Shown in pieces: positions 37,423-46,700 of a DNA stretch of 52,765 bases. The translations under genes and the position numbers were made by a program. Source of the DNA: Gammaproteobacteria bacterium (lineage in GTDB: Bacteria > Pseudomonadota > Gammaproteobacteria > Arenicellales > UBA868); the NCBI GenBank assembly GCA_022451485.1, contig JAKUQS010000019.1, forward strand, positions 1 through 52,765, written 5' to 3'. Below the pieces are notes generated by a model. That model was not told the origin of the DNA and did no database searches. It saw only the letters and a list, made by a program, of their open reading frames with translations. The number at the start of each line of letters is the position of its first letter. Position 1 is the first letter of the stretch.

Positions 37423-40400
37423 ATGCATTTTGAGAAACGACTCTGGGCCTATACCAAAGGCGCCCGACTGCGCATCGTTGCGGCTGTCTTGATCGGACTA
37501 CTGTCCACCACCGCAGGAGTCGCTAGGCTGGCCCTGCTCGGCTGGCTGATCGGCAAGATTTTCTCGGGAGCGTCATTCAGCGAACTTACCTGGCCAATGG
37601 CCGGTGTCGCCGGTGTCATGCTACTTCGCGGCCTACTCGAATATGTGCGCGAAATGATGGCGCACCGTACAGCAGCAGTCGTTCAGAAAACTCTGCGCCG
37701 CCATCTCTACAACCAGATTGCCGTGCTTGGGCCAGGCTACGCTACTCATCAACGTTCTGGTGAGTTGGTGCTGTCCCTGGTCGATGGGATCGAGCAACTG
37801 GAAACCTATTTCGGAAAATATTTACCGCAATTGATGGTCTCCGCGCTGACACCGATCGTTATCTTCAGTTTTGTCGTCTTTATCGACCGACCCGTTGCTA
37901 CGGCCTTACTGGTTGCGGCACTGATCGCCTTACTGGCACCGGCCATCTGGCATAAATTCGACACTGCCAAATCACAAGCCCGCCAGAAAGCCTACGCGGC
38001 TTTCGCCTCAGAGTTCCTCGATGCCGTTCAAGGCCTAGCGACGCTTAAAGCCTTCGGCCAGAGCGGTGCGCGCGCAAAGTTGCTCGCACGTCGTGCCCAT
38101 GAGCTTTTTCGTAGCACGATGTGGGTATTAGCTACCAACTCTCTAGCCCGCGGCATTACCGATTGCTCCATCGCAATTGGTGCAGCAACAGCCCTCGGTA
38201 TAGGCGCCTACCGTGTCAACGCGGGCACGATGGAATTAACCAGCCTGCTTATCATTCTGATGCTCGGGGTGGAAATATTTCGACCCATGCGCGACCTGCG
38301 AACCGTACTTCATCAGGGCATGGTCGGCATGTCGGCAGCCCACGGGCTCTATCAGATACTCGATGCAACGCCCCCAGTCGTCGAGCACACACCTGAAGTA
38401 CGTGATGAGCCACTAACCCCCAACATCAAGTTCGATGGTGTCCGTTTTCGATATCCGGGACAACGACGCAACGTCCATGACGGACTATCACTGGCAGTAG
38501 CTGTCGGTGAGCGAATCGGCGTCGTCGGACCCAGTGGCTGTGGTAAGTCGTCAATCGTCCGACTATTACTTCGTTTTTACGATGCAGAACACGGCTCAAT
38601 TGAGATTGGTGGACAAGATCTACGATCTTTATCGCTGGCTGATGTTCGCCGTCATATCTCAGTCGTAAACCAGGACACTTACCTGTTTCACGGCTCGGTC
38701 GAAGACAACATTCGCATGGGAAAGCCCGAGGCCAACGAACAGGAAATTATTGCCGCTGCCCAAGCCGCAAATATCCACGACTTTGTCACGACCCTACCGC
38801 AGGGCTACCAAACCATCGTGGGAGAAAAAGGTATTAAATTGTCAGGCGGACAACGACAACGGGTGGCTATCGCTCGCGCACTACTGCGCGATGCCCCGAT
38901 TCTGGTGCTGGACGAAGCCCTATCCGCCGTGGACGCAGAGAATGAATCGATCATTCTCCAAGCGCTTGATCGACTGATGCAAGGCCGGACGACTCTAGTC
39001 CTAGCCCATCGGCTGTCGAGCATTATCGATTGTGATCGCATCCTGGTTCTCAACGATGGACACGTGGTCGAGAACGGAAACCACAGCCAACTGATGGCCG
39101 CCAACGGTGTTTATCGTCACCTGATGTCGGAACAGGCCCAGGCAGAGGACATTGGGATGCCAACAAAGTCCACCCAAACCTCCACCGTGCCTTCTGAACC
39201 AGACGAAGAGCGATCTGGCGATATCGTATCCCAAACTACCGAAGGCATCGTCCGAGCGGAAGGACTTAACTGGAGTCAAGTGATACGAATCCTCATGGGC
39301 CATATCATGCCTTGGAAAGGCCGTCTGATACTGACCTTTGCCTTCGGTGTCCTCCGAGTCCTCGCCTTTATTGGCGTGGGTGTGTATAGCGCACTGATCG
39401 TTCTCGCACTCAAGAACGGAGTTCCCTTCGAATCTCATCTATGGGCGCTCGCGATAGTAGCCCCGCTTTCTGGAATCCTGCATTGGTGCGAATCGTGGAC
39501 CGCCCACGACATGGCGTTTCGGTTGCTAGCCGAGATGCGTATCGCCACTTTTCGTAAGCTTGATCAACTGGCCCCTGCCTACTTAGTACGCCGCCGCACC
39601 GGCGACCTGATGGGCATCGTTACTCAAGACATTGAACTCGTCGAATATTTCTTTGCCCATACAGTGGCTCCAGCGTTCGTCTCTATTTTGATCCCAGGAT
39701 TAGTGATGATCGTGCTTGTGTTGCAAAGCCCATGGCTAGCCCTGGCACTATTGCCGTTCCTGCTGGCCGTAGCACTCAGCCCACTCTTGCTGCGGCATCG
39801 AGTCGACAAGCTGGGGGCACGCTCGCGTGAGGCGGCAGGCGAATTATCAGCACATGCGATCGATTCCGTTCAAGGACTAACTGAAATAGTCGCTTTTCAA
39901 CTGGAAAAACGTCGCGGCGATGAATTCGATGATCTTGCAGATCAACACATTCGATTGCGTCTCCCATTTTTTGACCAATTAACACAACAGCACAGCCTAG
40001 TGGAGATACTCACGGGTCTTGGAGGGCTTGCCGTCGTCGCCACGGGGGCACATCTGACGAGTCACAACATGATCGACGCCGGCTTGTTGCCCCTGCTGAC
40101 GATACTTGCCATGGCTGCATTTCTTCCTGTTTCAGAAATCGCCGAAGTTGGGCGCCAATTAGCCGATACATTGGGCGCCACTCGCCGTGTCTACGCTCTA
40201 GAAAATGAGCCCGTCCCTGTAACCGATGGCCCGAGTCTGATGAAGGCCAAACCAGTCGATGCGGCCATCACACTGGACACTGTGCGTTTTGCCTACCCGG
40301 GACAGCAACGCGCAGCACTGGAAGATTTGAGTCTTGAGATCCCCGCTGGCCACACCGTAGCACTGGTTGGACCTTCCGGTGCCGGAAAGACCACTGTTGC

Positions 40401-41037
40401 ACATCTACTGATGCGTTTCTGGGATCCAACGCTAGGGGAAATTCGTTTCGCCGGCCAAACCCTTGACAATTATCAGCTAGGCGCGCTGCGCGCGAATATC
40501 GCACTGGTGGCGCAGGACACCTACCTCTTTAATGACACGCTTGAGGCAAATATTCGCATTGCACGACCCGATGCCCCTGAAGACAAAGTCCATCAAGCCA
40601 TCGAGCTGGCCGCGCTTTCGGACCTTATCGCGACTCTTCCGGAGGGTTTGCAAACGTCAGTAGGTGAACGGGGAGCCAGCCTTTCTGGAGGCCAACGACA
40701 ACGTGTCGCAATTGCCCGTGCTTTTCTTAAGGATGCCCCAGTTCTAATTCTAGACGAGGCGACCTCACATCTAGATGCGGTCAGTGAACAAACGGTCCGC
40801 CACGCGCTCGACGAATTGCAAGCAACTCGAACGACGATTGTCATTGCACATCGGTTATCAACGATTCAGAACGCAGACCTAATCGTAGCTCTTAATAACG
40901 GTCGGCTTGTCGAGCAAGGGAAGCATGCCGAACTACTGGCAGCAGGCGGCCTATACGCGCAGCTGGTCTACCACCAAGTTACCCGCGGCCAACACGCCAA
41001 TGACACCGGGCCACCGCCCCTTGCCAGCGCCCACTGA
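37423..41037 (+). CDS. Single-chain full-length ABC exporter (two fused half-transporters)
   Basis: The 1204-residue protein holds two complete exporter halves in one chain. Each has about six membrane segments followed by a nucleotide-binding domain. The first has Walker A GPSGCGKSS (about 369-377), signature LSGGQRQRV near 472 and Walker B VLDEALS near 495. The second has GPSGAGKTT near 983, LSGGQRQRV near 1087 and LDEATSHLD near 1108. Both ATP sites look intact. Bacteria usually make such halves as separate subunits, for example CydDC, which this resembles in general organisation. The cargo is unknown. The end overlaps the cyclase gene if that starts at 41000. Confidence 0.9.
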   Translation: MHFEKRLWAYTKGARLRIVAAVLIGLLSTTAGVARLALLGWLIGKIFSGASFSELTWPMAGVAGVMLLRGLLEYVREMMAHRTAAVVQKTLRRHLYNQIAVLGPGYATHQRSGELVLSLVDGIEQLETYFGKYLPQLMVSALTPIVIFSFVVFIDRPVATALLVAALIALLAPAIWHKFDTAKSQARQKAYAAFASEFLDAVQGLATLKAFGQSGARAKLLARRAHELFRSTMWVLATNSLARGITDCSIAIGAATALGIGAYRVNAGTMELTSLLIILMLGVEIFRPMRDLRTVLHQGMVGMSAAHGLYQILDATPPVVEHTPEVRDEPLTPNIKFDGVRFRYPGQRRNVHDGLSLAVAVGERIGVVGPSGCGKSSIVRLLLRFYDAEHGSIEIGGQDLRSLSLADVRRHISVVNQDTYLFHGSVEDNIRMGKPEANEQEIIAAAQAANIHDFVTTLPQGYQTIVGEKGIKLSGGQRQRVAIARALLRDAPILVLDEALSAVDAENESIILQALDRLMQGRTTLVLAHRLSSIIDCDRILVLNDGHVVENGNHSQLMAANGVYRHLMSEQAQAEDIGMPTKSTQTSTVPSEPDEERSGDIVSQTTEGIVRAEGLNWSQVIRILMGHIMPWKGRLILTFAFGVLRVLAFIGVGVYSALIVLALKNGVPFESHLWALAIVAPLSGILHWCESWTAHDMAFRLLAEMRIATFRKLDQLAPAYLVRRRTGDLMGIVTQDIELVEYFFAHTVAPAFVSILIPGLVMIVLVLQSPWLALALLPFLLAVALSPLLLRHRVDKLGARSREAAGELSAHAIDSVQGLTEIVAFQLEKRRGDEFDDLADQHIRLRLPFFDQLTQQHSLVEILTGLGGLAVVATGAHLTSHNMIDAGLLPLLTILAMAAFLPVSEIAEVGRQLADTLGATRRVYALENEPVPVTDGPSLMKAKPVDAAITLDTVRFAYPGQQRAALEDLSLEIPAGHTVALVGPSGAGKTTVAHLLMRFWDPTLGEIRFAGQTLDNYQLGALRANIALVAQDTYLFNDTLEANIRIARPDAPEDKVHQAIELAALSDLIATLPEGLQTSVGERGASLSGGQRQRVAIARAFLKDAPVLILDEATSHLDAVSEQTVRHALDELQATRTTIVIAHRLSTIQNADLIVALNNGRLVEQGKHAELLAAGGLYAQLVYHQVTRGQHANDTGPPPLASAH

Positions 41038-42814
41038 TCACAATACTGACGTGGGTACGACGACTCGTACCGACTCATCCATATCAACCTCGCTCCCGCG
41101 CCGCCTGGCGGGCATTCTTCACGCAGACATTGTGGCTTTCAGCCGGCTTACCCATGACGACGAGGATACGGCTTATCGTATGGTGCAAGAACGTATGGCC
41201 CTCGTTTCCACCATCGTCAAAAATCACTCGGGTCATGTCTGCGACCAGACCGGTGACAATCTGCTCGCCTTGTTCCACTCGGCTGCCGATGCTGTGGCCG
41301 CTGCTTTAACCATTCAGCAACAATCCGAAGCAGTACTTGAGTCGACTAAGCCCGTGACTTTTCGCATTGGCGTCAACCTCGGTGATGTCATCGAGAACGA
41401 AGGACGGGCCTTTGGTCACAGCGTCAACGTCGCTGCGCGGCTGCAGGCCCTGGCACCGACGGGAGGGATTTGTGTCAGCGAAGCCGTGCGCACGGCGATT
41501 GGAAAAACGTTGCCAGTACGTTTTGATTCACTCGGAGATCGTAAATTACATAACCTGGATGAGCCCGTAAGAGCCTACGTTCTTGGGGCGGACCCTCTCA
41601 TGGTCCTGGCCCCTCCCCAACGCACTAACGACCTACGACGAGGGCCGACTGTAGCTGTGCTGCCATTCACGACGCTTGAACGAGACCCCGCTGATAGCGA
41701 CTTTCTAGGACACGGCCTGGCCATCGATATTGTCACCGCATTGTCACGCTATCGACAGTTGTTCGTCCTCGCACCGCATACCTCCATGGCGCTATCTCCA
41801 GACCCCTCCAGCGCAACCTTGCCCGGTCAAAACATAGGCGCCGACTACCTGGTGGCCGGCAACATTCAACCACTCGGAGCGGGCCTAAGGTTTTCCGTCC
41901 AACTCATTGAGACGCAAAATGGAGCGTACACCTGGGCAGATCAATTTGATCTCGACCTGTCACAACTACCAAAGGTCCGTGACCACGTGACTGCGCGAAC
42001 CGTTGCAACTCTGATTGGCGCGATCGAAGAGGGCCGACTTGATCGCATCGAGCGCCATTCCACAACTGCTGCCTACCAAACATTGCTCCAGGCGAAGCGA
42101 CTGGTGTACCGAATGCGTGAAGTGGGTGACAACCAACTCGCCCAGACCCTGCTCTCATCCATTGTGCGTGTTGATCCCCACTGCGCTCCAGCACTCGCCA
42201 TCGTCGCCCTCACCCACCTAACTAGTGTGCTGATGTCGTGGTCCACGATGCCCGACCACGATCTATCACTGGCGCAGGCTGCCTCTGCGCGGGCCCTTGA
42301 AATCGACAACCAGGACCATTTAGCCCACGGAGTCTTCGGCATCACCAGTCTGTGGCAACGCCACTTTGCGACCGCGGGTATTCATTTGGCGGAAGCATTG
42401 GCGCTCAATCCTAACGATGCCGATACCTTGGCCGGCCAGGGGCTTTATCTCACCTTTTCAGGCAATCCAGAATCCGGCGCCGCCTGTCTGACAGCGGCGG
42501 TAGAGCGAAACCCATTCCACCCCGACTGGTATGCGTGGGCACGTGGGCTTGCCGAATACAACGCACAACACTTCGACAGGGCGCTCAACAGTTTACTCTC
42601 AATCGCCAGACCAACCCGCTTTCACCGGCGACTGCTCGCGGCAACCTACGCGCAGCTGGGCAATCTTGAACAAGCAAAACTGGAATGCCAGCAGGTGATG
42701 GCAGAAGTACCCGGCTATCGCATCAAAGACACGCTGCGAATCCAACCGTATCAAAGGCAAGAAGATGCTACGGATCTGATTAAGGGACTAAGCGCAGCGG
42801 GATTCCCAGAGTGA
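41000..42814 (+). CDS. Class III nucleotide cyclase with TolB-like and TPR region
   Basis: The protein has about 604 residues: a class III cyclase domain (about 33-200), a TolB-N-like segment (VAVLPFTTLERD ... FLGHGLAIDIVTAL) and a helical TPR region. Metal Asp43 (HADIVAF) and Asp86 (TGDN) are present, as are Asn and Arg in VNVAARL. The usual base-selecting Lys and Asp positions are Asp82 and Arg, as in other TPR cyclases of this kind, so the product (cAMP, cGMP or none) is uncertain. Starts at ATG 41000 (38-bp overlap with the transporter) or GTG 41051 are both possible. Confidence 0.85.
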   Translation: MTPGHRPLPAPTDHNTDVGTTTRTDSSISTSLPRRLAGILHADIVAFSRLTHDDEDTAYRMVQERMALVSTIVKNHSGHVCDQTGDNLLALFHSAADAVAAALTIQQQSEAVLESTKPVTFRIGVNLGDVIENEGRAFGHSVNVAARLQALAPTGGICVSEAVRTAIGKTLPVRFDSLGDRKLHNLDEPVRAYVLGADPLMVLAPPQRTNDLRRGPTVAVLPFTTLERDPADSDFLGHGLAIDIVTALSRYRQLFVLAPHTSMALSPDPSSATLPGQNIGADYLVAGNIQPLGAGLRFSVQLIETQNGAYTWADQFDLDLSQLPKVRDHVTARTVATLIGAIEEGRLDRIERHSTTAAYQTLLQAKRLVYRMREVGDNQLAQTLLSSIVRVDPHCAPALAIVALTHLTSVLMSWSTMPDHDLSLAQAASARALEIDNQDHLAHGVFGITSLWQRHFATAGIHLAEALALNPNDADTLAGQGLYLTFSGNPESGAACLTAAVERNPFHPDWYAWARGLAEYNAQHFDRALNSLLSIARPTRFHRRLLAATYAQLGNLEQAKLECQQVMAEVPGYRIKDTLRIQPYQRQEDATDLIKGLSAAGFPE

Positions 42815-42825
42815 TCCCCGCTAAG

Positions 42826-43860
42826 TCAGGCCATGACCGCGTCAAACAAGGGCTTGGGCCCGTAGCGAATCGGGTCAGTCACCAGTAGACCCGTCTGCGC
42901 CTTAGTTTCCTCGACTGCGCTCGCGGCCGCTTCCTCACTCATGTGTGCAGTGTTCAAACTGATGCCGACCGTTTTGGCCGCTGGCAGGCTACCACAGGCA
43001 GCGGCAAGCTCTTCGTACAGGCGAATAAGATCTAACAGCGGCGGCACACGAATGCTATTGGTACGCACGGTGTCTAACGTAGTCATACCCGCACGGTGAC
43101 ATAAGATCAAATGTGTCGGACACGCACCACGCATCAGTGGCAACGTCGAGGTACTGCCCGGATGTGCAAGGGACCCCTGCCCTTCAACGATCACAAGATC
43201 CGACGCTTTCACTGCCATGACCTCTTGTTCCACCGCCCCACACGCATAGTCCACTCGAATCGCATCGAGGGGTATGCCACCTCCGGTAACGACTATGCCG
43301 ATTTGGCCAGTCGCCACAAAGCTTGCTCTGCACCCGGCTTCTTTCGCGGCCCGCCAGATTTCGAGCCCTGCTGTCATCTTACCTATGGCCATGTCGGTGC
43401 CAACTAGCAGCAGGCGACGATTGGGGAGCTCGGCCGCCGCTGCCGTTGCAATGCCAAGCCCCTTGGGCTCTTGCCGAATGTCCCAGACCCACTGGCCAGG
43501 CGCAAGCGTTGGGTAGCGCGGACTCAAGTGCTGGTGCAACCCATTCACAATGCTAAGCCCACCGGCAATCGCTTGATCCATCTCATCAAACATATGCTCG
43601 GGCAACTGCCCCCCGCCAGGCGCCATACCAAGAAGCAATGCCTCAGGCGCGTAGGGCAACGCTTCAGCCACACTGCTTACAATTGGCACATCAGGACCGA
43701 AATTCAAGAGTTCACGCGTCCTATGGCCACCATGATTGCGATCGATAACGCAGGCCACCGGATTTTCCGAGTAACGCAAAACCGAATGTCCCATCTTGCC
43801 ATTTGTCTGATCGATCTGAGCGTCAAAATGGATCACCAGCGATTGGTTCTTGTTCAGCAT
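42826..43860 (-). CDS. dgcN: D-glutamate N-acetyltransferase-like protein (DUF1611)
   Basis: The 344-residue protein is a DUF1611 member with an N-terminal Rossmann-like domain and a P-loop-like GTDMAIGKMT (154-163). In the pathway reported for marine Proteobacteria and haloarchaea, DgcN acetylates D-glutamate to N-acetyl-D-glutamate. The assignment rests on the family and on the adjacent DgcA-like epimerase gene, with a 7-bp overlap. It converges with the cyclase gene, 11 bp apart. Other DUF1611 proteins may act on other substrates. Confidence 0.78.
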   Translation of the reverse strand: MLNKNQSLVIHFDAQIDQTNGKMGHSVLRYSENPVACVIDRNHGGHRTRELLNFGPDVPIVSSVAEALPYAPEALLLGMAPGGGQLPEHMFDEMDQAIAGGLSIVNGLHQHLSPRYPTLAPGQWVWDIRQEPKGLGIATAAAAELPNRRLLLVGTDMAIGKMTAGLEIWRAAKEAGCRASFVATGQIGIVVTGGGIPLDAIRVDYACGAVEQEVMAVKASDLVIVEGQGSLAHPGSTSTLPLMRGACPTHLILCHRAGMTTLDTVRTNSIRVPPLLDLIRLYEELAAACGSLPAAKTVGISLNTAHMSEEAAASAVEETKAQTGLLVTDPIRYGPKPLFDAVMA

Positions 43861-44894
43861 GTGATGGTAGCTCCATGACCAGGACTGTCGGGTACGGTGA
43901 CAACACCGTCCACCAGCGTGATCCCACCGGCGGGATCTGGCGCCAGGTTTAAGTGAGAATCAAGATCAATGTGATCAAAAAGTGCACCAAGGGAGGCTCC
44001 CGCTGCAATCGCGACTGACGATTCACCCATGCAGCCAATCATCGTGCCAAGCCCGTGTGCCCGGGCGGTTGCAACGATTCGAAGCGCCTCGGTAACACCT
44101 CCACATTTCATTAGTTTAAGGTTTACTCCATCCACACAATTGGCCAATGCCGGCACATCACTTGCAACACGGATCGATTCATCGACAAAAATCGGCAATG
44201 GTCTTCCAGGAAAAAGGGCTGGCAACGCATCGTTTGCATCGACCGGCAACGGCTGCTCAACATAATCACAACCGCGCTCCTTCAGCCAACTCATCATCTG
44301 CTTCGCATCAGTCACGTCCCAACCACCGTTTGCATCGACTCGAAGACCCACGCCAAACGTTGAGGCACTCTCGCGCACCGCTTCGAACATGGCTTTATCC
44401 GCATCAATACCTGCCGGGTTTCCAAGTTTGATCTTCAAGTAACGCGCACCTGTACGTGTCAGAATTTCGGGCACACGCTCACGCGCGACCTCGATCGGTA
44501 CAATGCCAATCGTGACCGATGTTGGCACCGCCCTCAAAGGTAATCCGAGCAAACGAAAAAGTGGCAACCCTGCCTGGCGAGCAAGCAAATCCCAAAGCGC
44601 TATGTCCACGGCCGCCCAAGAATAGGATGAAAGACCGGCATCACGGGCAACTTGCCAGGCGTCATACGGGTTTAATGTCACGGGCCCGTTAGCCTCCAGA
44701 AACGCCTCGATCTCACGCTGACAAGAAGCGGCCGTACCAATGTCGGCGGTAGCATCTGGCGCCGCCTCACCCAATCCCACCACACCACCAGATTCGACGC
44801 TAATAAAGAGGTTGACCGAACCGGTAGTCTCTCCTCGGCTGATTCGAAGCGGATAGCGCTTCTTGAGTGCTAACTGCTGAAAACTGAAATTCAT
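43854..44894 (-). CDS. dgcA: Dipeptide epimerase/N-acetyl-D-glutamate racemase (enolase superfamily)
   Basis: The 346-residue enolase-superfamily enzyme has the KxK pair Lys154/Lys156 (LKIKLGN), metal ligands Asp187 (VDANGG), Glu213 (EQPL) and Asp238 (VDES), and a second catalytic Lys in KLMKCGG (260-263). This is the set used for 1,1-proton transfer. Relatives epimerise L-Ala-D/L-Glu; next to the DUF1611 gene, the DgcA role (N-acetyl-D-Glu to N-acetyl-L-Glu) is more likely. The frame opens at 44975, but ATG at 44894 with AGGTGG eight bases upstream is clear. Confidence 0.82.
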   Translation of the reverse strand: MNFSFQQLALKKRYPLRISRGETTGSVNLFISVESGGVVGLGEAAPDATADIGTAASCQREIEAFLEANGPVTLNPYDAWQVARDAGLSSYSWAAVDIALWDLLARQAGLPLFRLLGLPLRAVPTSVTIGIVPIEVARERVPEILTRTGARYLKIKLGNPAGIDADKAMFEAVRESASTFGVGLRVDANGGWDVTDAKQMMSWLKERGCDYVEQPLPVDANDALPALFPGRPLPIFVDESIRVASDVPALANCVDGVNLKLMKCGGVTEALRIVATARAHGLGTMIGCMGESSVAIAAGASLGALFDHIDLDSHLNLAPDPAGGITLVDGVVTVPDSPGHGATITC

Positions 44895-45405
44895 TCTAAT
44901 CCACCTAAAGATTGAGCTTACCGACACATTCGATAACACGGTACAGTCGGTCGTTACGCTCGCCCCGCACAACACCGACCGGCGTACCTGAAGAAATCAA
45001 CTGTCTTGGCGCCAACCAAATAAAGGCCGCGAGACAAATGATGAATTTCGCCACCTTCCAGATCATCTGCCGCACATCACCTTAGTGAAAATAAAATGGC
45101 GACTCACGGTCCAGGCCATCGCCATCTCCCATGCGTGTACCACTTGGTTTCGACCAACACAGCGAATACGAGACACAAAGAAGAGGTCCATTCACTCAGA
45201 CACCGGCACGGCCCGCCCAGAGTGGGTTTCAAACATATCAATCAAATTCGCCTCCTCCATCTCGTTTCACTACTGGGGCGCGATTATGCAGACAAGCACG
45301 CCATAGTATCCAGTCTGTGTGCCAATGGTTGACGAATCCCGATTCAAAATCCACACTTGGCCGGCCACGTCGCGCATTTTGCCGACCCCGCTTGGTATCG
45401 TCTGC
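44895..45405. other. 511-bp intergenic region without a recognisable gene
   Basis: This is the only long gene-free stretch in the window. It separates the divergent dgcA and GT4 genes. Several short open frames cross it on both strands (for example 45085-45306 and 45131-45481 on the plus strand), but their translations are rich in Arg, Ser and Pro, show no domain, and overlap one another. I see no tRNA, terminator or clear promoter. It marks the border between the metabolic run and the surface-glycan region. Confidence 0.6.
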
Positions 45406-46569
45406 ATGGGCCATTCAAAACCCACTCTCTGGATCAGCGCAAATACCACCTGGTATGTGTTCAATTTCCGTGCGCGCCTGATTCGAACGCTATTGGAACA
45501 AGGCTTTGCCGTGACCGTCGTCGCGCCAGCCGACGATTACGTACAACGCGTCGAAGCCCTTGGCGCCAAACACATCGACCTGCCGATGGCCGGCGGCGCC
45601 AACCCGATTCAGGACGCCTGGCTTATCGTGCGATTTTGGCAATTATTGGGTCGTCACCGTCCAGCTATCCTGTTGAGCTTCACTCCCAAACCAAATATTT
45701 ACGGTGCACTGACTGCTCGCCTTCGCGGCATACCAGTTGTTGCCAATATCGCTGGCCTCGGCCAAGCGTTCGCCAATGAAAACTGGCTGCGCCACATGAT
45801 CAAATGGCTTTACCGTTTAGCCCTTCGCCGCGCACACGTGTTTTTCCAAAACCTAGAAGACCAGGCTCAGTTTGTTACCGAACACCTGGTGGACCGGGAC
45901 AGAACGGAACGACTTCCAGGCTCTGGTGTCGATACCGAATACTTCAGTCCTCGAGCCGGTCGAACGGTACTCGGACGAGAAAAAAATCTGCCGATTGAAA
46001 AACCCTTCACTTTTCTAATGGTAGGCCGCCTACTGCGGGACAAAGGGGTAGCCGAATATGTGGAGGCCGCCCGGCAACTGCGAGCAGACACCGACAACGT
46101 GCTTTTTCACCTGTTGGGTTTTGTCGACACGCGGCACCCCAATGGCATCACACACAATGACATCCAGTCGTGGGAACGCGACGGTATCATCGACTACCTC
46201 GGCCACAGCGATGATGTCAGGACATACTACGCGCAAGCCAACTGTGTTGTTTTACCGTCCTACTACCGCGAAGGCGTACCGCGAACCTTACTCGAGGCCG
46301 CCAGTATGGGCCTCCCAGTCATCACAACCAATACGGCAGGCTGCCGGGATGCTGTCGAGGATGGCGTCACCGGGCTTCTCGTTCGCCCCCGCGATGTCGA
46401 TGACCTTGTCAGCAAAATGCGCGAGATGGTTCACATGACGGACGATTCCCGCCAGCGCATGGGCTCACAAGGCCGCAGCAGAATGTGCCGAGATTTCTCG
46501 GAAAAGTTGGTCATTCAACGCTACGTTGGTGCAGTAAAACGATTGGGTGTGATCAGCAATGCGACGTAA
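45406..46569 (+). CDS. GT4-family glycosyltransferase
   Basis: The protein has about 387 residues with the GT-B fold: an N-terminal NFRARLIRTLLEQGF acceptor-domain helix, SFTPKPNIYG, and a C-terminal nucleotide-sugar domain with FLMVGRLLRDKGV and the EX7E motif in REGVPRTLLEAASMG. It resembles PglA/WbpH-type enzymes that extend undecaprenyl-linked glycans. The frame opens at 45319, but ATG at 45406 gives the usual short lead into the first strand. No clear ribosome-binding site is present. The WecA-like gene follows after 131 bp. Confidence 0.87.
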   Translation: MGHSKPTLWISANTTWYVFNFRARLIRTLLEQGFAVTVVAPADDYVQRVEALGAKHIDLPMAGGANPIQDAWLIVRFWQLLGRHRPAILLSFTPKPNIYGALTARLRGIPVVANIAGLGQAFANENWLRHMIKWLYRLALRRAHVFFQNLEDQAQFVTEHLVDRDRTERLPGSGVDTEYFSPRAGRTVLGREKNLPIEKPFTFLMVGRLLRDKGVAEYVEAARQLRADTDNVLFHLLGFVDTRHPNGITHNDIQSWERDGIIDYLGHSDDVRTYYAQANCVVLPSYYREGVPRTLLEAASMGLPVITTNTAGCRDAVEDGVTGLLVRPRDVDDLVSKMREMVHMTDDSRQRMGSQGRSRMCRDFSEKLVIQRYVGAVKRLGVISNAT

Positions 46570-46700
46570 AGCCACACAATCTTAGAAACCCGATGCTTTC
46601 GACGCCCGGTTGGCCCGAATCGCACGAGCGCCCATAATGCTGCCCGTGGCCACCGCAAGGCCCCCCTTCTGACTTTTCGATTGAACTAAAGCAATACCTG

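Noticed and set aside
45085..45481. Overlapping short open frames in the long intergenic region
   Set aside because: They overlap one another in different frames, are rich in Arg, Ser and Pro, and show no domain or convincing ribosome site.
46570..46700. A minus-strand frame of about 40 codons before wecA ending near 46590
   Set aside because: The translation looks membrane-like in part, but it is short, has no clear start and runs opposite into wecA; chance is likely.
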